Source of the DNA: Turnera subulata
Lineage: Eukaryota; Streptophyta; Magnoliopsida; Malpighiales; Passifloraceae
Direction: 5' to 3'
Length of the DNA: 64,000 nucleotides
Assembly (NCBI GenBank): GCA_028386065.3
Contig: JAKUCV010001424.1
Span: 21,069 to 85,068 of the forward strand
Shown here piece by piece: positions 9,527-22,975 of the stretch (position 1 is its first letter; every line of letters starts with the position of its first letter). Made by a program: the position numbers and the translations under genes. The notes beneath the pieces were generated by a model, which saw only the letters and a list, made by a program, of their open reading frames with translations, made no database searches and was not told the origin of the DNA.

Positions 9527-12097
9527 ATGGATAGTTTGAATTATTTGTCATGGAATTGCCAAGGAGCAAAGAGCGAGTTGTTCTCGAGCTCCTTCAGGGA
9601 TATTGTTTAGTAACATAAAGTTCATTTAGCCGTTATTTTGGAACCAAGGATTAGCGGTACTACAACAGAGCGTGTTATTCGCTTGATAGGATTTTGGGGT
9701 TGGGTGCGCGAGGATGCCCGTGGTTTGCTAGTGGGATTTGGGTTTTATGGAGGCCTGAGTTTCTTACTGTGTCTGTGGAGCAGAGGTTCACACAATTTCT
9801 TCATGTTCGGGTTCCTGCGCATGGGAAGGCACCTTTCCTTCTTACTGTTGTCTATGCTAGTCCTTCGGAGAGTAGTTAGAGTGCTTTGTGGCCAAGATTA
9901 GTCTCATTTAGTGCCCGGATATAGGAATCTTGGGTACTCATGGGGGATTTTAATGTTACTGCTAACCCTGATGAGATGCAAGGGGAGTGACTATACAACT
10001 TAATAGGTTGGCGCTATTTCGAGATTGGATGGAGGAGTGTGGGCTCACAGATTTGGGGTTTAAAGGATCCCATTTCACTTGGTTTCGGGGTATTCTTTAC
10101 AAAAGACTGGATAGGATGCTAGCAAATGATAGCTGGCGGGTTGCTTTGATGATGCTTCGGTTTTCCATCTTCCGCGGGTCAAATCAGATCATAGGCCTTT
10201 GTTACTTCGGAATTGACGCATAGTCAGGGTTTGGGATCTCCTCGTCCGTTCAGATTTCAGGCGGCATGGCTTACTCATTCACAGTTTTCTAGTTTGGTCC
10301 GAGATGCATGGCAATATAGTGGCAATATGGTTGATACAATCTCTAATTTCCAAGAGGCTGTTCAGTTCTGGAATAAGCAATGCTTTGGTAATGTCCTTTA
10401 TCAAAAATGACGTTTGCTCCAACGTCTCCGAGGGGTGTAATATGGCCTTTGGATCGTCAGCCAAATCGATACTTGCGGTATTTGGACTCCAAGCTGCACT
10501 TGGAATATGAACAAATCCTTGTTCATTAGGAGCTGGTGTGGATGCAAAAGTCATGGTGTAAATGGCTACAGCATGGGGATCGCAATACTCACTTTTTTCA
10601 CTTGACTACTAAGGTGCGAAGAAGAAGAACCGAATAAAGGCTCTTAAGTCTGATCAAGGGCACTGGATTTTTGATTTGCGATGTCTCCAACGGATGGTTG
10701 TGCAGTTTTTTTCTCATTTGTATGCGGAGGAGGGAGTTCAGGACTTGCCGCCCTTACCAGAAGGTTTTCCGAAAGTGGCTGTAAGTTTGTTAGCAGGTTT
10801 GAATACGGAGGTTACCTTGGAGGAAGTACGGCGGGCTGTTTTTGATATGGGGGCTTTGAAGGCTCTAGGTCTGGATGGATTGCATGCTTTTTTTTATCAG
10901 AGCCAATGGGGTTTGATTGCTGACGATGTCCTTCATTTTGTGCAGGAGGCCTTTACTTATCAGAGACTGGACCCTAGAGTGAATGATACCCTTATTGTGC
11001 TCAAACCTAAAGTGGATCATCCATCGCATATTTCACAATTTCGACCTATTAGCCTTTGTAATGTCGCATATAAGATAATTACAAAGTTACTCACTTCTCG
11101 GTTCAAGCGTGTGATGGATCATTTGGTGGGTCCAGAGCAGAGTAGTTTTGTTCCTGGTAGCCATATAACTGATAATATTATAATCGCATAGGAAGTCATA
11201 CACTCAATGAAGAATCAGAATAGTGGTCCTGGCTAGATGGCTTTGAAGATTGATCTGGAGAAGGCCTATGATAAGATTCGATGGAGTTTTTTAGAGGAAA
11301 CTTTATTACTGTCCCGGGTGCGGGCTCCTATAGTCAAAATTATTTTGGAATGTATTTCTACTTCTGGGATGAGGATCCTTTGGAATGGGAGTCCTATTAA
11401 TGTTTTTTGTCCTTTCCGAGGGGTTTGGTAGGGTAATCCTTTGTCTCCCTATCTATTTGTGTTATGCATGGAAAGACTGGGGCATATTATTTCTAATCGG
11501 GTGCGTATGGGTACATGGAGATCGATTTATTTTGGTGGGGATGGTCTTCTCTTGTCCCATCTATTCTTCGTTGATGATTTTCTTTTATTTGGAAAGGCCT
11601 CAGTTGATCAGGCTTTGTATATGATGGAATGTTTGGATTTATTTTATGTGGGGTTTGGCCAGCAAGTGAGCCGTCCAAAGTCTAAATTATTTGCTTTAAG
11701 AATGTTCTTGATGAGGTGGGTGATCATCTTAGTGGTGTGTGCAATATTCCAAGGACTGTGAATCTTGGAAAGCATTTGGGAGTTCCATTACTCCATTATC
11801 GGGTCACACGACTCACTTAAGAAGATTTTGACAAAAGTATCCTATCGTTTGAGTAGGTGGAAAGCACGCTCTTTGACCTTGGCTGGCCGTATAACATTGG
11901 TTAAGTCGATGTTTACCTCCCTACCGACCTTTACTATGCAAACAGCTCGGCTACCAAAGAGTATTTGCTAAGATTTGGATGCAAAGTGTAGACATTTCAT
12001 TCGGGGTAGTTCGGCAGAATGTAGGAAAGTACATTTGGTCAATTGGGATACCATTACCCAACCTAAGGAGCTAGGTGGACGTGGAATTCAGCTGGCT
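9527..12097 (+). pseudogene. LINE ORF2, 5' part: endonuclease and reverse transcriptase
   Basis: A plausible ORF2 start at 9527 reads MDSLNYLSWNCQG, the first conserved block of the AP-endonuclease domain. Further endonuclease blocks are GDFNVTANPDE near 9950 and RLDRMLAN near 10110. Reverse-transcriptase blocks follow: ISLCNVAYKIITKLL (~11050), ALKIDLEKAYDKIRWSFLEE (~11240), PLSPYLFVLCMERLGHII (~11430-11480) and the catalytic FVDD (~11568). Many stops and frameshifts are present (for example near 9606, 10204, 11190, 11430 and 11760). The frame is cut inside the codons for QLA by LTR B at 12098 and resumes at 18055. Confidence 0.9.
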
Positions 12098-12620
12098 TGA
12101 AACACCCCGACCCAAATTTACCCAATACACAGTAATTACCAAACAACAGTGCCGACACGTGGCACAAACAGTAAATACAACAGGAAAATTTGGCCCAATG
12201 ATAATATCATGTCACTCGACCTCGGGTACAATAGTATCAATAGCAAAGCGGAAGTAATTTTAATAATTACAGCGAAAGTATGAATCGACTCGATGCAAAC
12301 TATGGATCCAGATCCGTCAGAGGAGATGTCGCAGCCTGCCATGATGCATACCTGCATAAAGAACAACGTAGCCTGCTGATGGGGCAGGTGAGGGGTGAGA
12401 TTCTTCATAATCTCACCGACACATAACTCATGATGAACAACATAGCATATACTTAACAGTCAAGAGTACTTCAATACAGCATACGAGTAGTGAAACAGAA
12501 CACTGAACAAATACAGTCATAAAGAACAATGCGGACTATGCAAATGTCCACCCCATCGACTATGCAATGCACTGACCATCTAACACCTCACAAACTGTAC
12601 AATACACTAGTGCCCAACCA

Positions 12621-14609
12621 GGACACCTCAACTCTACTACATATTGGGTAACCGACCCAGTCTCAACAGACTATACAACATATACTCTAGATCTGACAGA
12701 CTTACTCAACAGAGGTTCCTCATCGTATGATAACATACCGTTACTGTGCTTGCCGATCATCTAACCCGGTACCAAAATAATCTCAAAATCACGTGAACCT
12801 CGCTTACCGGGTAGCCGGCAACCTGCACGGACCATACCCAATCAACATCATAAACCGGTCCCCGAGTAGAATCACAACACAACACGGCATCAGTAGCCAC
12901 CACAACAACTCGTAACCACAACAACAACAATTCTCATTAATCTCGATCTCTGGGTATCGACATACCCTTAAAAATAACATTCATCCAATTGTCGACCACA
13001 GCCGACAACCAACATATCTCAATATCCGATCAAAAATGGCAAGTGATACTCATCTGACAATTATCAAAAGAAACCGACAACAAACAAAGGACAACTAGCA
13101 ACCGATGCCAACAATATTAGACTACCCACGACCAACGACAGCAACTAACACCCGCAAACCGGCAACCTATGTCGACCACGGTCAACCGACTATACTGAGG
13201 ACTGACAACCTCCCAAGGTATGATCATGAGACATCATGTAAATGAACATATCACATCACAGCCCATCAAAGCAATCTCAGCCCAGGACACCTCAACTCTA
13301 CTACATATTGGGTAACAGACCCAGTCTCAACAGACTATACAACACATACTCTAGATCTGACAGACTTACTCAACAGAGGTTCCTCATCGTATGATAACAT
13401 ACCGCTACTGTTCTTGCCGATCATCTAACTCGGTACCAAAACAATCTCAAAATCACGTGAGCCTCGCTCACCGGGTAACCGGCAACCTGCACGGACCATA
13501 CCCAATCAACATCACAAACCGGTCCCCGGGTAGAATCACAACACAACACGGCATCAGTAGTCACCACAGCAACTCGTAACCACAACAACAACAATTCTCA
13601 TTAGTCTCGATCTCTGGGTATCGACATACCCTTAAAAATAACAATCATCCAATCGTCGACCACAACCGACAACCAACATATCTCAATATCTAATCAAAAA
13701 CGGCAAGTGATACTCATATGACAATTATCAAAAGAAACCGACAACAAACAAAGGACAACTGGCAACCGATGCCAACAACATTAGACTACCCACGACCAAC
13801 GACAGCAACTAACACCCACAAACCGACAACCTATGCCGACCACAGTCAACCGACTATACTGAGGACTGACAACCTCCCAAGGTATGATCATGAGACATCA
13901 TGCAAATGAACATATCATATCACAACCCATCAAAGCAATCTCAGCCCAGGACACCTCAACTCTACTACATATTGGGTAACCGACCCAGTCTCAACAGACT
14001 ATGCAACACATACTCTAGATCTGATAGACTTACTCAACAGAGGTTCCTCATCGTATGATAACATACTGTTACTGTGCTTGCCGATCATCTAACCTGGTAC
14101 CAAAACAATCTCAAAATCACGTGAGCCTCGCTCACCGGGTAGCCGGCAACCTGCACGGACCATACCCAATCAACATCACAAACCGGTCCCCGGGTAGAAT
14201 CACAACACAACACGGCATCAGTAGTCACCACAGCAAATCGTAACCATAACAACAACAATTCTCATTAATCTCGTTCTCTGGGTATCGACATACCCTTAAA
14301 AATAACAATCATCCAATCGTCGACCACAGCCGACAACCAACATATCTCAATATCTGATCAAAAACGGCAAGTGATACTCATCTGACAATTATCAAAAGAA
14401 ACCGACAACAAACAAAGGACAACTGGCAACCGATGCCAACAACATTAGACTACCCACGACCAACGACAACAACTAACACCTGCAAATCGGCAACCTATAC
14501 CGACCACGGTCAACCGACTATACTGAGGACTGACAACCTCCCAAGGTATGATCATGAGACATCATGCAAATGAACATATCACATCACAGCCCATCAAAGC
14601 AATCTCAGC
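12621..14609. repeat. Three tandem 664-bp units in LTR B
   Basis: Units start with ggacacctcaactctacta at 12621, 13285 and 13949 and are nearly identical by eye. The third ends at caatctcag (~14608). Each contains one copy of the hairpin GGGTAT-CGAC-ATACCC (12952, 13616, 14280). The 62-codon frames at 13391 and 14055 are equivalent positions in two units and have no independent coding support. Confidence 0.95.
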
Positions 14610-15574
14610 AACGTACAAATCTTCACAACAATTATCACCGAATATCACAAAGATATCAACAACAATAAACCATAAGATGCAATGGAACCTATGTAGTTCC
14701 AAGACCAACCATCCCGGCTATCACGGGTGGAATGGCGTATATGCAACCTCACCTGATAATCCTTGGAAGCCGACATCCGGTTAAGCCTTGATATTCCTAT
14801 ATTATAACAACAGTAATCACTTATAATGCACAAACAAGATGATTATGCATGATGTCGGTTAACAGTTATTAGACGGCTTATCAGTTCATTTTATTATTTC
14901 CATAGTTCTCTTATTCATTTCTGTGGAGGTTACTAATAATCTATTTCCCATCTGTTATACCAATCATATACAACATAAATCAAAACCAAAACCGAGCGTC
15001 CAACCCGATATCCCGGCCCTTAGGCCGCTTATGACAAGAAGGCATATATACGTACACTTATACGTAGTGTATATTTAAGAAAATATATTTGTAAATAAAT
15101 CAAGTTACGACCCGTTAAATACTCATAGTCTATATGACGTAAATAATTTGTCTTAAAATATTTATTCCCGATTAAATACTAAATACTTATGTGTTTTATA
15201 AACAATAATTATAAAATAATGGAAACGATAAATACGTCAAAGTGTTATTTAAATAATATATCGGTAATAAAACCGCTAAATGAAAAATATTTCTATCGGT
15301 AAGTAATTCACTTAGTCGATCGTATGGTATAAAATAATTGTATTGTAATGTTGTAAAAGTGATACTTATAATTCATACCGATAATTATAAATTAAATAAC
15401 AGAGATAATAAAATTAACGAGTGAATGACATAACTATTATTATCAAAGTAATACCACTATAAGATATAATGTAGCCATAAAATAATTTGTAGATAATATA
15501 TGTAATAGAATTTATAAATACATAGTTATTTATAGGAAATTATATTTGTAATCAAATTATGACCCATCTATATT

Positions 15575-15576
<2 letters not shown>

Positions 15577-15621
<45 letters not shown>
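15577..15621. repeat. (TA)n microsatellite
   Basis: About 45 bp of alternating TA lie inside LTR B. A second TA tract of about 29 bp lies at 15873-15901. Confidence 0.95.
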
Positions 15622-15623
<2 letters not shown>

Positions 15624-15872
15624 TAGTTAGAAGATATAGTGGTTGTAAAGTTTATTTTTAGTAAATCTTATATGATTGTAAGTACTTATGTATACATAAG
15701 ACTATAATCGCTAATTAAACAGAAACACAGTCTAGCAATATCTAAACCGGTGAAAATAGCTGCAATATATGATACAATATATATGTATATACTTGTATAA
15801 GATTAAAATCAATAATTAAGATAAGGTATAGGTCTAATATTATTTTAGCCTAGGATTACGAAAATAATAGAA

Positions 15873-15903
<31 letters not shown>

Positions 15904-18054
15904 CATCTAGGCCTTTTAATATAAATTCAATTAAAAAATAATTGAAGAAATTTAGAAATTAAGCTCGGCAGGCCTTCACGAACGTTTAGCCCAATGTAGG
16001 ATAAATATAATATTAACATAATTTCGAAAATTAAATAAGAGACATAATTAAAATAACAACATGGGCCTTTAATTATAATTAGCCCAATTAAAATAAATAA
16101 AATGAGAATTAAAATCAATGGGCCTTTTACGAGCCCAGAAAAACGTAAATAAAATTAAAATCAGAAATTAAAATGCTATGGGCCTTTCTAATAGCCCAAT
16201 CGGAAAATAAAGACATACAGTAAATAATTGCATAAATTAAATGAAAGCATAATTAAATAAAAGCATAATATAAATAAATAAAACTTAAATTAAATTGCAT
16301 AAAATAAAATCATAGTTGATCTTAATTAAGTTAATTAATCGTTTAATTATCGTCGTTTTAATGTCCGAGTCCGTTTCATCGTTCGGGTTCGTTAATATGA
16401 TGCATATGGTCCAAGGCTCGGGTTTTACCTAAAGGTTCGTTTCCGAGCTCGTCGGAAAATACATGAGACTGCCGGAAACTCGTCGGATTCCGGCCAGCAC
16501 CACTCGTTAAGGCAGCACACCCTCCCTGTTACTGTTCATCGTCCATCCAAAAGCCCAAACCACCGAGCAGAACCGCCATCAAACCAATCGCCAACACTAC
16601 CATCAAACTCGCTGCCACCCTCCGGTGACCGGAACTCCACCACACAGCAACATCCACCACCCAAAACACCACAACCCACAACCACAGCAGCCCCACAATT
16701 GACATCAAAAACAACACACACACAACCACAGCAACAAAATCGATCAATCCCAAACCAACAGAGACCGGTTGCAGAAAAGAAAGGAAAAGGAAGAGGGGTG
16801 AAGATCGATGCCGGATCTTACTCACGTTGTCGGCGACGGACGCGATAGGAGTGAGGGCGGCAACTCATGTTGCAGCGGCAGCGGATTCGAGAGGGAGAAG
16901 AAGAGATCGAGGAAGGGGTAGGAATGGCGAGGGAGAAGGCGTAAAGGGAGGAGGCGGCAGCGTGTGGCTACCAGCAGCCGCAGGTCTGGGAGGACTCGGC
17001 GGTTCTCCTCGTCTGGTCGGCGGCGCGGCTGGGTTCGCTGGCCTGCAGCGACAGGGAGCCAGGCGAACACGGTTGAGGAGGAAACGGCGAGGGAGAGAGG
17101 GGTTGGTGGCCGGTGATGGCTCGGGTGGTTCACGGGAGAAGAAAGGAAAGAGGAAGAAAGAAAAAGAAAAGAAAGAAAAGGAAGGAGGCAGGGGAGCGTG
17201 AGGGAATCGGTGAAGGGGAAGAGAAATTAAAGAAGACGAAGGTAGGAAAAGACAATGGAGAAAAAAAAAGAAAGGAAAGAAGGAAGTGGGGTACGGGCGG
17301 CGGAAAAAAAACGGGGTAGGACGAAGAAAAGAGAAAGAAAAGAAAGGAGAAAAGAAAGAAAAGAAAAGAAAAGAAAAGAAGAGTGGCCACGTGGCAAGCC
17401 ATGATTGGCCGGTCTGGATTTTCGTGTCGGGATAACGTGATTGTAGGGGTACTCTCGGCTTTTCGAATTTCCGTCCCGAGTCTGAAAATACAACTTGGGC
17501 TCGGAAAATCCGATTAATTCCCCTGAGCATCGTCCACATCTCGGAATTGAAAATCGAGGCTCGGTAAGCTATAAAGGATGCTCGAAAATCCCGAGTAACC
17601 CTCGGAATTAAATTCCAAGGCTCGGTTAATGAAGATACTCCAAAACGTGTATCGGTTGAAACTACGTTAAACCTTGTGTTTAACATTTTAACTCAATCTT
17701 TGTAAAACATATGCATTATTAACAGTTTATTCAAATTCTTTAAAATTCAAAATAAAGTCCAAAGATGAATTTTCCTTTTCAAGTTATATTTGGTAAATTA
17801 TCGCAACATAAATATCTTAGCAAAATAATGATAATATTACTATTAATATTGATTAAGAAAATAATAATAACGATGGCAATAATAGTAACAGTAATAATAA
17901 TTTTGTGAGTAGTAAAAATAATAGTAAAGATAGTGAAAATTGACTCGGTTTGGTAAAATTCTTGATTAACCGCGAGAAAATTTTATTAACCACCGTAAAA
18001 GTCAAAATAACTTGGTAAAAATCACAAAAATTTTACCTGGGTCGTTACATGGCT

Positions 18055-19458
18055 AGTGTTATGAATGATTGTTTTTTTATGAAGCTTGCGTGACGTACTG
18101 TGGGTTGGGATTTTGTGTTCAAAATACAATGTCAGTTTTCTTCCTAATCCGAGTGCTCTTACTAAAGGTCGAGAATCTCCATTGTGGTGAGGCATTCGTG
18201 ATTAGTGGCAGTCTTTGATGCATGGGATTTTGTTGGACGATGGGTAATGGTCAAACTGTTCGTTTTTTGGAGGATTTGTGGTGCTCTGATATTGGCCTTT
18301 TATCTTCTACGACAATTGCACCGATTCCCGAGGAGCTTGCGGGGTGCTGGGTGGCTGATTATGTGGATCCCATGGGCCAGTGGCGGTGGGATATTCTAAT
18401 GGCTTATCTTCCTACTGCGGTATGCCAACAGCTTGCTATGGTAGCTACACCAATATGGGATGCCGGACGGGACTCGCCTTACTGGTTGGGTACTGCGAGT
18501 GGAGTGTTTACAATTGCATCAACCTATTCTTTGCTTAGTTCAGATAGTTGGAATGAGAAAGCAGGGGTGTGGAAGAAAATATGGAGAGTTAAGGTGCCAC
18601 AGAGAGTGCGGACACATCTATGGTTGGTACTGCATGAGAAATTGCTCACAAATGCAGAAAGGAGTAGGCATCACCTGGCAGCATCATCATTGTGCCCCTG
18701 TTGTCTGCGAGAGCTAGAGTCTTTCTTGCATACTTTGCGAGACTGTCCAGTAACTCATAACTTGTGGTCTCATCTTGTTGCTCCCAGTTCATGGAGTTTG
18801 TTTTTTTCATCTGGACCTATCTCGATGGTGTGTCAGTAATCTTTCTAATTTTTTTACCACCACCTGCACTAATACCTCTTGGGATGTATTGTTTGCGACT
18901 GTTATTGACTCTTTCTGGCTAGATCGCAATTTGGTTATTTTTGAAGGATATGCGTCTTCCTCTACTGGTCTGTTACATATCATCTTGGCAAGGGTGCAGG
19001 AGGTGTAGGTGGCCTCCCTGGCTTTTGGGTTGAAAGGTGCATATCAAGGCATCTGTTACTTAGTGGGTATTTCTTGGTCTGCCCCAGCAACAGGATGGGT
19101 TAAGGTGAACACTGACGAGGCGTGTTCAGTGATTCGGGGTGCAAGTGCAGGGGGTGTTATTAGGGACCATAATGGTACCTGGTTGACGAGTTTTGGAGCT
19201 TTTCTTGGTACATGCTCTGTGATATATGCGGAGAGTTGGGCACTGCAAACTGGTTTGGAGTTAGCTTGGGCTCGTGGATACAGAAGAGTGGAGGTGGAAT
19301 CTGACTCATTTGCTCTCATTTCCTATTTACAGGGTGGTGTTCCTCTGTCTGAATTGCACCCGTGTATGCTCCAGTATATTTGTCCCTTGGTGCAGCGAAA
19401 CTGGGAGGTATTGTTTCATTTTGTTCTCAGGGAGGCTAATCAAGTCGCCGACGCCTAG
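18055..19458 (+). pseudogene. LINE ORF2, 3' part: zf-RVT and RNase H
   Basis: The continuation of ORF2 after LTR B starts with SVMNDC. A long readable stretch at 18222-18839 contains a zf-RVT-like region (VWKKIWRVKVPQRVRTHLWL, then CPCCLRELESFLHTLRDCP). At 19009-19458 an RNase H domain of the RVT_3 type follows: VNTDEACSV (first Asp), AESWALQTGLELA (Glu), VESDSFALI (Asp) and REANQVADA. Catalytic acidic positions appear retained in this domain although the ORF as a whole is broken. RNase H at the C-terminus of ORF2 is known from a lineage of plant L1 elements. Confidence 0.9.
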
Positions 19459-19645
19459 CTCCGGATGCCTCAGCTTGGAACCCTAGAATGGTTCTTCTTC
19501 CGGATCCTCCGGATTCTGTTATGTTTTTACTTACTCATGATGTTTTGGGGATTTCCGCCCCTTGTATGGCTATTCCAACTTCTGTTTAAGTTAATATAGG
19601 GCTTGCCCCTCCTATTTTTACCAAAAAAAAAAACGTAACAGAATA

Positions 19646-21550
19646 ATTCATGAATATTCTTAAAATAAAAAAAAATTAAGCAAATATGTCCCCTCAGAAA
19701 AGAAAACTTCCTTTGATTTTATATGTTTCTATGCATCCATTTGAAAAGCAATAGCTCTTTTATTTTCACAAATCAGCTCTTGTTTGATTTAAAATACTAG
19801 ATATGCTATATATATGTGTTGTGATTATGAGTCGTGACCCATTGTTCAATTTCTTATCATAACCCACCGATGTCTTATTTTTAGTGTTGAACAAAATCTC
19901 ATGCATAGAAGCGTTGTACGTACTTGATTCCTGAACTAGGGGGATGTTGGGGAGTTCTCGAACCCCATATTTAACGAACAAAAAAAATTAAAACCGGCTG
20001 TTGCTTACTTGTTTCATTCTTTTTTTCTTTTAACAAATATTGATTGTTGTTGGTTCGCTTTCAGTGACCGATGAATACGTGGATCTAGAGGTCTCGAAAT
20101 AACATTTGGCTTTTTTAAAAAAATGCAAATTTCTTCGAGTTTAGGTAACCGATTAATACGTGGATCTAGAGGCGGTAGAAAAAAAAAAATTCGCTTTTTT
20201 GTTTTTCTGGGAACAAGTAGGGGGCCTTTTTTTTTTACCCCAAAATATCGCTTTCCTTTTCCTTTTTTTTCTTTTTTTTTTTTGAGAATTATTATCCTTG
20301 GAGTTTAGGTAAGCTATTAATACATAGAAGGAAAGGCCTCGAAAAGGATGCATAAAGGCCGTTCTAGGAAATGTCAATACTGCGCGGTATTGTCTTGGTA
20401 CGTAAAAGATGCTTCCTTTTCAATGTAAACATATTCCCATAAGCAAGTAAACAAAATACACCCCTTGACCCAAACAAGAAAAACAAAAAAAATACACCCC
20501 TTGACCCAAATAAAAAAAAAAAAAAACAAAACACTCCCTCTCGTTAACTCGTTAAGGTTATCGTCATGGCTAATAATTTTTAAAATGGAAACTCAAAAAA
20601 ATACCATATTATATTTTCTTATGCTATAAATTATGTATATATTGTTGCTTTCACGCATCACTGGCCATATATGGACGGAAAAGAAATGGCCCGGGCCCGT
20701 GGGTATTGACGGCCATGCATGTGATCTGCATACATGTCAAAAGTAAAATTGTCTATCATACCTTAGCGTGGAAAAGGGGTATATTCCCATTTGCAAAATT
20801 TCCCCGACCTTTTAAAATTTAATGTTAAAGGAGAAATATGGTACGCTTTTCATTGGAAGACTCACCCACCATACTCCGGTTCGCGATCCAGGTCGACCGA
20901 ATTAGTCGGGGCAAAGCTCCAGATACCGGATGGGAAACAAAAAAAATATGATACCTTTGAAAAATTCAAGAAAATATTACCTATGGATAATATTAGAGAT
21001 ACTAGGCCTTTTTTTTTATTATGTGAGATACAAAGAGAGAAGATATACAATGTTCTTCTCATTACATCATGCCTCTGCTCAAATTTTATCTAGCATCCTG
21101 TGATCTTAGGCTTTATCTTTAGGCCTGAGTTTATAGAATGATGATCTTATGGTAGATTTCAGATTATCAGTAGTTTTTAATTTATATGTATTTTGAAAAT
21201 GAACTACGTACACGACTTTTTCCCTTACTCAAAGATCTAATTATTTTACTTCCACCCTTGATTTTGTTGTGGTATACTAGGTACCTTTTGTTTGATATAC
21301 AAGTTATTTCCCATCACATATATCACCATTCACAATTGAAATTATTAGGGGTGAGGCTGTGTCTAGATAATAAATCTGTAATCATGTTCTTCTGATATAT
21401 ATCTCATTAAATGTTTAAAAAATATAAAAATAGAAAACCTAATATCTCATAAAAATAGAAAACTTAATATCTCTTCAACTGAAAAAAAAAAACAAAATCA
21501 AAATTTTCAGTGTCCAAAACCTGCAAAAATTGAAGGGAGGAGATCCAGTT
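19646..21550. other. Unannotated intergenic sequence with weak local repeats
   Basis: No gene is recognised. Three diverged copies of a motif around accgatnaatacgtggatctagagg occur near 20067, 20148 and 20310, separated by homopolymer runs. Short frames here are AT-rich and unlike known proteins. Confidence 0.4.
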
Positions 21551-21733
21551 GTTATAGAGGCAAAGCCGACCGGAAACATCCTCAGTAATAAGTACTCAAA
21601 ATCTGATATTCTAATTTCAAGATCTGATCAATTAAAAAAAAAATTGTTTTCTCATACTCACAATATTCTGCAATCACCTTCTTTCATTTATCATCAATTA
21701 GTTGATGTTTCCGGCCGGCTCTGCCTCTATAAC
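21551..21733. repeat. Inverted repeat, 30-bp arms
   Basis: The left arm (21551-21580) starts GTTATAGAGGCA and ends CCGGAAACATC. The right arm (21704-21733) is its reverse complement with two mismatches. The 123-bp spacer is AT-rich. It could be a degraded MITE or a transcribed foldback; no TSD was identified. Confidence 0.8.
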
Positions 21734-22639
21734 AAAATCAATGAATAATTGGATTTTGGAAAAGAGAGAACACGGAAATGATCACAGTCTACATTTTAAA
21801 AACTATTAAAGGCAGATCCAAGATTAGATTCCGAAAGAAGAAATAAATAGTTTTTCCTGTACAATAAGCCACAAAGAAGAACCAATACATTAGGCGCTAG
21901 AGCTATTTATGCAACTGCCATTTGATTTAACATAAATGAATATGTTAATTAAAATGTCATAATCAGAATTACTTTAGCTTTCAGTTTCTGGAGTTGGATG
22001 GAATGGGTGTTATAGCCTAAGAGTATATCATTATTTTGAATGCTATGTGTTGTTTTTGGTGCCTTGAATTCTAGTGGAGCGTAGTTCGCGATTTGGGTTG
22101 GTGGACTTGGTGTATGTTAGAGCCCACCTATTTTGTCATCGAATATTCAGGTTTATAAACAGTTCTATATTGTACTATCATTCATCATAGTAGAAAAATT
22201 CTCTGTTCTTGTCCGAGGAAGTAGGCAACATTAGTTGAACCTCGTTAAATCCTTATGTCTTTTTCTTTTCTTTCTCGTTGAGTGCTTGATTGATTGTGAA
22301 AATAACCACGATCCCTTAACACTATGTTTAAAGTATCTCCTCAGCTTGGAATAATTGTCGTACTCTTCATGTTCTGTTCGCTATGTTATAAACTGGTTGT
22401 GTAAAAATTAAATGGTTATCATAGGTTTTGCCTCTTCATAGGACTCTACATCTAACTCAAGGAAAAAATCACAATACAAGATCCTTTATGTCAATATTTT
22501 ATTTTCTTATAATTTTATTGGATTAAATCTTTATATGAATGTAGAATGCTCATCTTTTAAAAGAAAAAAAGATAATAAGACTCTGAGACTGATTCGGGAT
22601 TAACTTTTTTTTTTATCTCTTTGTTAGCCACCAAAGTTG

Positions 22640-22975
22640 GAAATTATCCTTTATTATGTTTTAGCTTATTTTCATCCCTTTATTCACCTCATTTAGTCAA
22701 TTTTGGTCTATTTCACAGGAATCCGGTGAAAATTACTGACTTGGCAAGTTTTCTAGTGCCACTTCAGCTATGTGGAACCCATATGTCAAGTCCATGTCAG
22801 CCACAACTATAGTCCACGAATTTTTTTTTTTTTGTTAGACCTGAGATGTAGGTTCCACAGTTGAAGTTGCCACGTTGACAGTTTTTGCCAGTTTCCGGTG
22901 AAATAAACCACATTGGCCAAATGGAGTAAACAAAAAGATGAAAATAAACCAAAATCTAACACAATGATGACTTCC
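22640..22975. mobile_element. Foldback / MITE-like element
   Basis: The left half read in reverse complement (tttcaccggattcctgtgaa, then gatgaaaataagctaaaa) aligns with the right half (tttccggtgaaataaacca, then gatgaaaataaaccaaaa). Both halves also share gnnggttccacanntgaag. The pairing is long but imperfect, as in an old foldback MITE. Exact ends and TSD are not resolved. Confidence 0.6.

Larger units (their letters stand above)
12098..18049 (-). mobile_element. Solo LTR B, 5.95 kb, inside LINE ORF2
   Basis: On the minus strand it starts TGTAACGACCCAGG (18049) and ends GGGTGTTTCA (12098). The perfect TSD is TGGCT at 12093-12097 and 18050-18054, and removing element plus one TSD restores the LINE reading frame (IQLA|SVMND). 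The length is inflated by three tandem 664-bp units (12621-14609). A GC-rich block with polypurine tracts lies at 16500-17400. A mini-exon-like segment (14753-14796) and a matching acceptor (12352) are on the minus strand. No gag-pol domains are present. Confidence 0.93.
7803..19630 (+). mobile_element. L1-type LINE, split by LTR B
   Basis: A non-LTR retrotransposon of about 5.87 kb (after removing LTR B and its TSD) is bounded by AAACGTAACAGAATA at 7788-7802 and about 19631-19645, with an A-run at 19622-19633. The order is ORF1 (DUF4283 plus zinc knuckle), ORF2 endonuclease, reverse transcriptase, zf-RVT-like domain, then RNase H. Both ORFs carry multiple frameshifts and stops, so it is no longer autonomous. 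The complete 5' end with a TSD is notable because most plant LINE copies are 5'-truncated. Confidence 0.93.

Noticed and set aside
12616..14600. Possible CRISPR-like or satellite array
   Set aside because: Only three 664-bp units inside an LTR of a plant genome, with no short repeat-spacer pattern.
16865..17686. 273-codon minus-strand frame in LTR B
   Set aside because: It lies in polypurine/polypyrimidine LTR sequence and reads as Phe/Ser/Pro low complexity. Equivalent frames in other LTRs are not conserved.
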